Below, one piece after another: positions 55,606 through 64,000 of a DNA stretch of 64,000 nucleotides. A program made the translations under genes and the position numbers. The DNA is taken from NCBI RefSeq assembly GCF_003544895.1, contig NZ_CP032125.1, forward strand, positions 248,001 through 312,000. Direction: 5' to 3'. The notes below the pieces were generated by a model. It searched no databases. It had not been told where the DNA came from and was given only the letters and a program-made list of their open reading frames with translations. Each line of letters begins with the position of its first letter. Within the stretch, counting starts at the first letter, position 1. This DNA is from Profundibacter amoris. GTDB lineage: Bacteria; Pseudomonadota; Alphaproteobacteria; Rhodobacterales; Rhodobacteraceae.

Positions 55606-57696
55606 ATGGAAACCGAAGCAGCCACTCTTTTTCAAGAGCACAGAGTTGGTGAACAGCTACAAAGCGTTAAAGCCAGCTTGTTGGGACTGCTACATCAATT
55701 GGGCAGCCTGTCTGATGGTGCGTTAAAGGAACGTCTTGGGCCGGTTGAAAAACGGCTTATGGAAAATCAGGCCCGGGTTGCGGTCATTGGCCAGGTGAAG
55801 GCCGGAAAATCCAGCCTGATAAACTGCTTGATCAGAAAACCGGAATTCCTGCCATCGGACATCAATCCGTGGACGTCGATTGTAACGCAGCTCCACTTTG
55901 CGCACCCTTCAGGGCAAACCAGTGGTGCAATATTCCGCTTTTTCGACGAAGAACAATGGTACCAGCTGGCCACACGCGGCGGGCGTCTGGGTGAACTGAC
56001 CGACGGGTTGCTGGAAGATTACAAAAGCGAGCAGTTGTTTGATCAGGTCGATGCCATGCGCGAGCGGGCAAAGATGCGGCTGAGTGATAAATTTGAAGCG
56101 CTGCTGGGGCAGTCGCACAAGTTTAACACAATAAACAGTGAAATCATGTCGCGGTATGTCTGTGCAGGTGACTGCCCGGATACACCCGTTAAAAAATCAG
56201 TCGCTGGTCGTTTCAGCGATATCACGCGCGCTGCCGAGGTGTTTTTCGAGCAAGACCCGTTTGGGTGCCCGATGTGCATTATGGACACACCGGGTATCAA
56301 TGACCCGCTATTGATCCGCGAAGAGATTACCCAGCAGAGCCTGGAAACAGCAGATTACTTTGTGGTTGTCCTGTCTGCGCATCAATCCCTGACAAATGTT
56401 GATCTGCGGCTGATCCGCTTGCTTAAGGCGCTAAATCAGGACCAGATTGTCGTTTTTGTAAATCGGGTTGACGAGGTTACGGCCTCGGCTGACGAGTTGG
56501 AAAAATTGCGCAAACGGGTTGTCGGGCAGCTAAGGAGAGAGCTGAACGGCAAAGAAGTGCCGGTGATTCTGGGGAGTGCTGCATGGGCTGACTATGCGCT
56601 GACCGAGAATGATGAATACCTTGATCCTGATGTCTTGCAGGATTTCGTTCAGGTTTGCGGTCTGGAGGAGCAGGTCGAAAAGAGCACACCAGCCGATCTG
56701 GTAAATGCTGAAATGCGTGCTTCGGCCTATGTGGCTTCCGGTTTGCCAAAACTGGAAGAAGCATTGTCGGACATGATCTATCACAAGGCCGCCGCGACTG
56801 ATTTGATCGAGGCAGTGACCGATCTTGAAAACCTGTCCCGCCAAACGATCGAGCAAACGCGCGTCCGGATTGATAATCTGATCCGCGAAGACGCCAACGC
56901 GGCCCCCATTCTGACCCGTGAAGAAAAAGACCAGTTGGTGATTCTCGCGCGCGCCCAGATCAAATCTGTTTTCAAATCCCTGAAAGTAAGCGCAGCCGAG
57001 GGCTGGGAGGAACTGCAGGCCGATCTGGCATTCACGATAAACGGGTATTCGGACAATTATTATGAGACCATCCTTGCCGAGATCGCCGACCTGAAGCGTG
57101 GCGAGACATATCAGTGTGACCTTGATCCGTTGCGGGAGACCCTAAGGGAGCATTACACGCTGGCATTTGAAGCAATCCGCAACAGTCTGGTTGACGAGAT
57201 TGTCATCCTTAACCAGTCATTGGGCGCGGAATTCTGCGAAGAGATACGTGACCATATGAAGGCCGTTCGGGCAAATACATGGTTTCTGGGAACATTGCTG
57301 CCGAAAACCGACGCTTTATACAGGACTGTTTCGCTGGATTTGACCGCCAGTTGGCTGAACGGGTTGCTGGGGTTCCCACGGGGCAAAATCCGTCAGGCTG
57401 TTGATACCGCCAGCAAGCAGTTCAGGGATATCTGTTCGGAAATGGTGGGCAAAGGACGTTCGGATATCGAAACAGCGATTGAGCGTTTGATGGGGGAATA
57501 TATTGATGATGTATCCCAACATTTGGATGTGTTTTCCGAGCAGGGCAAAGACGGCAAGGTACACACCAATCAGGAAAACCGCACCCGTAAACGGACAATG
57601 CAGCAATCCTCGAATGATCTGGAAACAGCCGAGATGCTGGTGGAAACCCTTGTTGAAATCAGATCAATGCTAGAAGCGTCGGGCGGTGCCAAATGA
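55606..57696 (+). CDS. Dynamin-like GTPase, large member of pair 2
   Basis: A 696-aa paralogue of the protein encoded at 50973. G1 GQVKAGKSS (from 62), LPSDINPWTSIVT, G3 DTPG (Asp227), G4 NRVD (286-289), TRGGRLGEL and LLGQSHKFN all have counterparts at the same spacing. The membrane-contact-like stretch near residue 573 reads LDLTASWLNGLLGFPRGK, in the same place as the Trp-rich one of the first copy but less aromatic. Helical stalk regions flank it. The start has only a weak ribosome site. It overlaps the small member of pair 2 as ATGA. Confidence 0.88.
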   Translation: METEAATLFQEHRVGEQLQSVKASLLGLLHQLGSLSDGALKERLGPVEKRLMENQARVAVIGQVKAGKSSLINCLIRKPEFLPSDINPWTSIVTQLHFAHPSGQTSGAIFRFFDEEQWYQLATRGGRLGELTDGLLEDYKSEQLFDQVDAMRERAKMRLSDKFEALLGQSHKFNTINSEIMSRYVCAGDCPDTPVKKSVAGRFSDITRAAEVFFEQDPFGCPMCIMDTPGINDPLLIREEITQQSLETADYFVVVLSAHQSLTNVDLRLIRLLKALNQDQIVVFVNRVDEVTASADELEKLRKRVVGQLRRELNGKEVPVILGSAAWADYALTENDEYLDPDVLQDFVQVCGLEEQVEKSTPADLVNAEMRASAYVASGLPKLEEALSDMIYHKAAATDLIEAVTDLENLSRQTIEQTRVRIDNLIREDANAAPILTREEKDQLVILARAQIKSVFKSLKVSAAEGWEELQADLAFTINGYSDNYYETILAEIADLKRGETYQCDLDPLRETLREHYTLAFEAIRNSLVDEIVILNQSLGAEFCEEIRDHMKAVRANTWFLGTLLPKTDALYRTVSLDLTASWLNGLLGFPRGKIRQAVDTASKQFRDICSEMVGKGRSDIETAIERLMGEYIDDVSQHLDVFSEQGKDGKVHTNQENRTRKRTMQQSSNDLETAEMLVETLVEIRSMLEASGGAK

Positions 57697-58997
57697 AACA
57701 TTCAGCAATCGAGCAAAAGCAGCTTTCGTTCCTGCAAGATTTTATTGCCAAGACAGACCCCGACCTGGGTTCGATACCAAAAGAAGCAGGCCCCCTGCGG
57801 CAGCTTGCCCGAAAGCTGTTCAACCGGTTGCGCACGCCAGTAAGGTTCATTGTCGCCGGGGAATTCAGTGCAGGAAAATCAACGCTTACAAATCTGCTGG
57901 TGGGTAAAAATTTGATCCCGACCAGTGTTTTGGCCAGTGAACTGCCGCCGTTGTTGTTTCGCTATGGTGCCACAACGCAAATTGCCGCTGGTTGGTGGGA
58001 TCAGAAGAAACTGATGCCGGTTAAGGATGTAGATTTCGATGCAGCCGTAAAGATGGATCCGGATTTCATTCTGGTAACAACCCCCAATCCATTCCTGAAG
58101 GATATCAACATCTTTGATAGTCCGGGGACAAGCGACCCACTTAGCAATGACAGCAAGATGCAGCATCTTGTCAAAAGCTCCGAGGCGACGATCTGGTGCA
58201 CGAATGCAGTCCAGGCCTGGCGCGAGAGTGAGCGTTATACCTGGTCCAGCCTGCCTGCAATTAACCGTAAGAACAGCATTCTGGCCGTCACCCATACTGA
58301 TCTGCCAGCCGTTAAACGTGGCATAGACAGGGTTATGGCGCGTGTTCAAAAAGAGGCCGGAGAGTTTTTTAAAACCATCGTGCCCGTCGCTGCGCCCAAG
58401 GCGTCAAAGGCGGCTCCTGACGGGGTTGTTCAGGATAAAGAAGCCTGGGCGGCGCATGGCGGCGAAGCAATATTCACAGCTATCAGGGAAATAGCAGAGC
58501 CAATTCGGGAAAAGAAACTGGCAGACGCAACCGCTATTATCGAGAGCCAACTTATCCCCTTTTTCGAGAGGCTGAAGTCGCGAGATAGTGCAGACGAGGC
58601 CACAAGCAAGGCACCAATTCAGCCACTGGAATTAAAGGCAGGTGGTGCAAAGACACAGGCAGAGGTTCCGGAATCCCCGCTATTGGCGGAGTGGAACAAC
58701 AAGACACGGGATCTCATTGCCACCATCGAAAAATCCGATGACACGGATGTAAGCAAGCTCATTCAATCCAGTTGCAATATTGTGATGGAGATGACGGATA
58801 CGCTGACACTGATTGATCCGCAAACCCCGGAAATTGAATGGCTCACAAACCAGTTTCAGGAGGCGTTGGACCAATTGTTCCTGATGCAACTTGAAACCGG
58901 CGACGAGCCGCTGGAAACAACCACGCTTCTTTTGTTGCAGCTAAGCCGCGATATGGAACAGGCCACCACACGGACAAATATTTCCCGTGTAAGTTAA
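57693..58997 (+). CDS. Dynamin-like GTPase, small member of pair 2
   Basis: A 434-aa paralogue of the protein encoded at 53031 but without its acidic insert. G1 GEFSAGKST (56-64), G3 DSPGTSDP (Asp142), G4 THTD (200-203), and the shared motif WCTNAVQAWRESER. The C-terminal 150 residues are mainly helical (LLAEWNNKTRDLIATIEKSD). Translation is coupled to the large member by ATGA, which points to a heteromeric complex. Confidence 0.86.
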   Translation: MKHSAIEQKQLSFLQDFIAKTDPDLGSIPKEAGPLRQLARKLFNRLRTPVRFIVAGEFSAGKSTLTNLLVGKNLIPTSVLASELPPLLFRYGATTQIAAGWWDQKKLMPVKDVDFDAAVKMDPDFILVTTPNPFLKDINIFDSPGTSDPLSNDSKMQHLVKSSEATIWCTNAVQAWRESERYTWSSLPAINRKNSILAVTHTDLPAVKRGIDRVMARVQKEAGEFFKTIVPVAAPKASKAAPDGVVQDKEAWAAHGGEAIFTAIREIAEPIREKKLADATAIIESQLIPFFERLKSRDSADEATSKAPIQPLELKAGGAKTQAEVPESPLLAEWNNKTRDLIATIEKSDDTDVSKLIQSSCNIVMEMTDTLTLIDPQTPEIEWLTNQFQEALDQLFLMQLETGDEPLETTTLLLLQLSRDMEQATTRTNISRVS

Positions 58998-59145
58998 AGG
59001 CCGTTTGACCCGACGCTGAATTAATAAGTTGTATTAGTTCTGACCTCACCAGACACCGCCCCCGTATCAGCGAACTGAACCGTAAGCGGCGGGCCTATTG
59101 ATGGGGCCCCCGCGGTAAATCGGCTACCGACTTCCCGGCCTATGG

Positions 59146-61677
<2,532 letters not shown>

Positions 61678-61735
61678 GGCACACCTGTGGAATCATTGTT
61701 TCAGGCCACAGATAGGGGTTCCAGTTGGTGGAAGG

Positions 61736-62764
61736 TCAAGAGCGTATTAACGTGTCGCCGAATTGCAGCTTTGGCGTCAGTTCAACCCGCTGCGGCGCGT
61801 CTTCGCCACGGGAACGGGCGGCGATGATTTCAGCGGCGGCGCGGCCAATTTTATGGCGCTCGGCGTCCATTGTGGCCAGTTGTTTGGGCAGACCATTCAA
61901 CAGTTCAACCCCGTTGAACCCAGCCAGCCCGACCTGTCCGGGCACATCAATGCCGTTGGCCAGACAATAGAGCAACCCGCCAGCCCCGATCATATCGTTG
62001 GAATAATACAGAAAATCCAGATCGGGCGAACGTTTCAGAATTGCCTCGGTCATCTCGCGGCCCTTTACCAGTGCCGAGCCGCCAGAATAGAATTCCTGAT
62101 CGGAAATCTCGATTCCGGCATCGGCCAGCGCTTCGCTAAACCCTTCGAACCGTTTGCGGGCGCGGTGGTCCAGCGGCATGTTGGTGCCCATAAAGCCGAT
62201 TTCGCGATAGCCCGCCTTGATGATGGCTTCGGCCATTTCGCGGCCTGCGCGGCGTTGTGACACACCAACGATGGCATCTATCGGGTCGCCGTCCAGATCC
62301 ATGATTTCCACAATCGGTACATCGGCGTTGCGCATCATGGCGCGGGCGGCGTCGGTGTGTTCCAGACCGGCGATGATAACGCCGGAAGGGCGCCACGACA
62401 ACATTTCAAACAGCACGGATTCCTCTTTTTCCGGCTGGTAGTTGGTGACGCCGAACACCGGCTGCAACGGGGTTTCGTCCAGCACCTCGTTGATGCTGGT
62501 CAGGACCTCGGGGAATACCATGTTTGAAAGGGACGGTATAATCACCGCCACCAGATTGACCCGCTGGCTGGCCAGCGCGCCGGCGATCTTGTTGGGGACA
62601 TAGCCCAGCCGTTTGGCCGCTTCAGTGACTTTCAGGCGGGTGGCGTCCGACACATCGCCGCGATTGCGCAAAACACGGCTGACGGTCATTTCGCTCACGC
62701 CCGAGGCCTCGGAGACGTCGCGCAGGGTCAGCGGGCGTTTGGGCGGTGTGGTCGGCGATGACAC
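61736..62764 (-). CDS. LacI-family transcriptional regulator
   Basis: A regulator of 342 aa: N-terminal helix-turn-helix (TLRDVSEASGVSEMTVSRVLRN), hinge KRLGYVPNKIAGALASQRV and a type 1 periplasmic-binding-like effector domain. The start is GTG at 62764 with AGGAAA upstream. A consensus operator lies about 80 nt before it, so it probably autoregulates. The pattern VNLVAVIIPSLSNMVFPEVL resembles GntR-like gluconate repressors, but no sugar genes are adjacent. Confidence 0.92.
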   Translation of the reverse strand: MSSPTTPPKRPLTLRDVSEASGVSEMTVSRVLRNRGDVSDATRLKVTEAAKRLGYVPNKIAGALASQRVNLVAVIIPSLSNMVFPEVLTSINEVLDETPLQPVFGVTNYQPEKEESVLFEMLSWRPSGVIIAGLEHTDAARAMMRNADVPIVEIMDLDGDPIDAIVGVSQRRAGREMAEAIIKAGYREIGFMGTNMPLDHRARKRFEGFSEALADAGIEISDQEFYSGGSALVKGREMTEAILKRSPDLDFLYYSNDMIGAGGLLYCLANGIDVPGQVGLAGFNGVELLNGLPKQLATMDAERHKIGRAAAEIIAARSRGEDAPQRVELTPKLQFGDTLIRS

Positions 62765-62842
62765 GAATGAATTTCCTGTTATGGCGTTTACACACTTGTT
62801 ACAGGCAAAATTTCATCTTGTCCAAGGTTGATCTATTGCCTA

Positions 62843-62856
62843 TGATAGCGCTAACA
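62843..62856. promoter_or_regulatory. LacI-type operator upstream of the lacI-family gene
   Basis: TGATAGCGCTAACA is an almost perfect palindrome of the LacI/GalR type, with the central CG and symmetric half-sites. Its place in the short gap between the RND gene end and the LacI gene start suggests autoregulation. Confidence 0.6.
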
Positions 62857-62894
62857 GAATGATCCGGTTCTGTTTCGGCAAGGTCGGATAGCAG

Positions 62895-62926
62895 AAGGGG
62901 AGCGGTGGGCCAACAACGCTCCCCTT
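62895..62926 (-). terminator. Hairpin downstream of the RND pump gene
   Basis: A perfect 10-bp stem AAGGGGAGCG/CGCTCCCCTT with a 12-nt loop, 8 nt past the RND stop. On the minus strand it lacks a T-run; on the plus strand TTTATTTT follows. It probably ends the RND transcript, perhaps in both directions. Confidence 0.55.
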
Positions 62927-62934
62927 TATTTTGC

Positions 62935-64000
62935 CTACATTTTGAAGACGCGATAGATAGCCGGAATGACCAGCACGGTCAGCAGCGTGGATGTGGCCAA
63001 CCCGAACAGCAGCGAAATTGCCAGCCCTTGGAAAATCGGGTCCGACAGGATCACGCCCGCGCCGATCATCGCCGCAAGAGCCGTCAGCAGGATCGGTTTG
63101 AAACGTGTGGCCCCGGCGGCGATCAGGATATCCAGATCAACGCGGCCTTCACCCTCGTTCCTGATGAAATCGACCAGCAGGATCGAGTTTCGCACAATAA
63201 TCCCCGCCAGCGCGATGAAGCCGATCATTGATGTGGCCGAGAAGGGGGCGTTGAACAACCAGTGGCCGAACATGATGCCAAGGAAGGTCAGCGGTACAGG
63301 CGTCAGGATCACCAGCGGCAATCGGAACGACCCGAACTGCGCCACCACAAGGATATAAATGCCCAACAGGGCCACGCCGAATGCCGCGCCCATGTCGCGG
63401 AAGGTGACCCATGTGACCTCCCATTCGCCATCCCACAGCAGGGTGACGTTTTCCTCTTCTGTGGGCATACCATGCAGGCTGATTTCAGGTTTTTCCATGT
63501 CGGACCAGTCCATCTTGTCCAACTCGTTCGCAACCGCCAACATGCCGTATAGAGGGGCTTCGAACCGGCCGGCCATTTCGCCCATAACCATTTCGGCATA
63601 GCGCCCATTATGGCGGAAGATGGGGAAAGATGCGCGTTCTTCAACAATCCGCACCACATCGCCCAATTCGACCACACCGCGATCACCCGGCAGCACGTTG
63701 GTTGGCACTGGGGTTGCCAGCATACGTTCGTCGATCACGCGGTCCCCACGATCACGGCCAACCACGATCGGGATCGGTTGACGGCCGTTGCTGCGGTGGG
63801 AATATCCAACCGTGATCTGGCTGTTCAGCATCCGCAGGGTATCCAGCGCATCGCTTTCCTGAACGTGGTAGAACTCCAGATCATCCGCGACCAGTTCGGC
63901 CCGTTTCTGGCGTGGTTGCACCCCAAAGCTGTCGTCCACATCGACGATATAGGGCACGGCCTCAAAGGCCTGACGAATGCGGCGTGCAGCTTCGCGGCGG
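62935..64000 (-). CDS. RND efflux permease, C-terminal part (truncated by window edge)
   Basis: The 3' end of an RND-family inner-membrane pump, about 355 residues visible; the reading frame runs open to the window edge (RREAARRIRQAFEAVP). Periplasmic porter-domain sequence is followed by the last membrane helices: VALLGIYILVVAQFGSFRLP, PLTFLGIMFGHWLF, ATSMIGFIALAGIIVRNSIL and GLATSTLLTVLVIPAIYRVF. The substrate class cannot be set from this part. The adaptor gene is presumably beyond the edge. Confidence 0.9.
   Translation of the reverse strand, partial: RREAARRIRQAFEAVPYIVDVDDSFGVQPRQKRAELVADDLEFYHVQESDALDTLRMLNSQITVGYSHRSNGRQPIPIVVGRDRGDRVIDERMLATPVPTNVLPGDRGVVELGDVVRIVEERASFPIFRHNGRYAEMVMGEMAGRFEAPLYGMLAVANELDKMDWSDMEKPEISLHGMPTEEENVTLLWDGEWEVTWVTFRDMGAAFGVALLGIYILVVAQFGSFRLPLVILTPVPLTFLGIMFGHWLFNAPFSATSMIGFIALAGIIVRNSILLVDFIRNEGEGRVDLDILIAAGATRFKPILLTALAAMIGAGVILSDPIFQGLAISLLFGLATSTLLTVLVIPAIYRVFKM

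Overview
The window reads as a chromosome segment of an alphaproteobacterium, most likely Rhodobacterales (Roseobacter/Rhodobacter group). The grounds are moderately GC-rich, densely packed genes, Rhodobacterales-style operons (XoxF methanol oxidation with glutathione-linked formaldehyde removal, a glpV-STPQU-type glycerol ABC transporter, nirBD-nirC, a complete urease cluster) and protein sequences resembling that order. No rRNA, tRNA, CRISPR array or intact insertion sequence was found. The species cannot be named from the sequence alone.

Region 1 (1-12300), C1/PQQ block: fghA with a clear terminator; xoxF-xoxG-xoxJ (lanthanide-type methanol dehydrogenase, its cytochrome c and a periplasmic binding protein), followed by a CxxxCW rhodanese-like protein. 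On the opposite strand lie a SoxYZ-like carrier, a YVTN beta-propeller, an SRPBCC protein and a DUF3280-like protein. Divergent from these is a PQQ-associated ABC operon: binding protein, propeller, 144-aa secreted protein, ATPase and permease. Region 2 (12650-19512) is a CUT2 sugar ABC operon that includes a permease fused to a strictosidine-synthase/SMP-30-like propeller. Two of its genes, the binding protein and a second propeller, carry apparent frameshifts. Region 3 (19700-25731) is the glycerol-type ABC transporter glpV-glpS-glpT-glpP-glpQ-glpU. Next come a BlaI/BlaR-type pair, a fumarylacetoacetase-family enzyme and a PP2C-phosphatase/protein-kinase fusion.

Region 4 (28280-41681) holds nitrite assimilation (nirB-nirD-nirC plus the phosphatase-kinase, with a divergent LysR gene) and the urease operon ureD-A-B-C-E-F-G, followed by smpB and dapA. 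Two AT-rich foreign-looking genes sit inside the urease operon: an AbiJ-like gene between ureC and ureE and an unrecognised 190-aa gene between ureB and ureC. ureD appears to start at ATT. Region 5 (42739-50567) encodes a lytic transglycosylase, MlaC/MlaA, a type I secretion ABC/HlyD pair, a RidA protein and a glycerophosphodiesterase.

Region 6 (50570-59000) is the most unusual part. Four dynamin-like GTPases are arranged as two large+small pairs, evidently a duplication, separated by an AT-rich spacer that carries a 74-aa single-domain protein. A striking nested inverted repeat lies upstream. Region 7 (59146-64000) has a two-HMA CopA P-type ATPase, a LacI regulator with a matching operator in front of it, and the 3' end of an RND efflux pump cut by the window edge. 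A recurring theme is a GC-rich hairpin without a T-tract directly after genes for abundant periplasmic proteins (xoxF, a sugar-binding protein gene, glpV), as expected for segmental mRNA stabilisation within operons.
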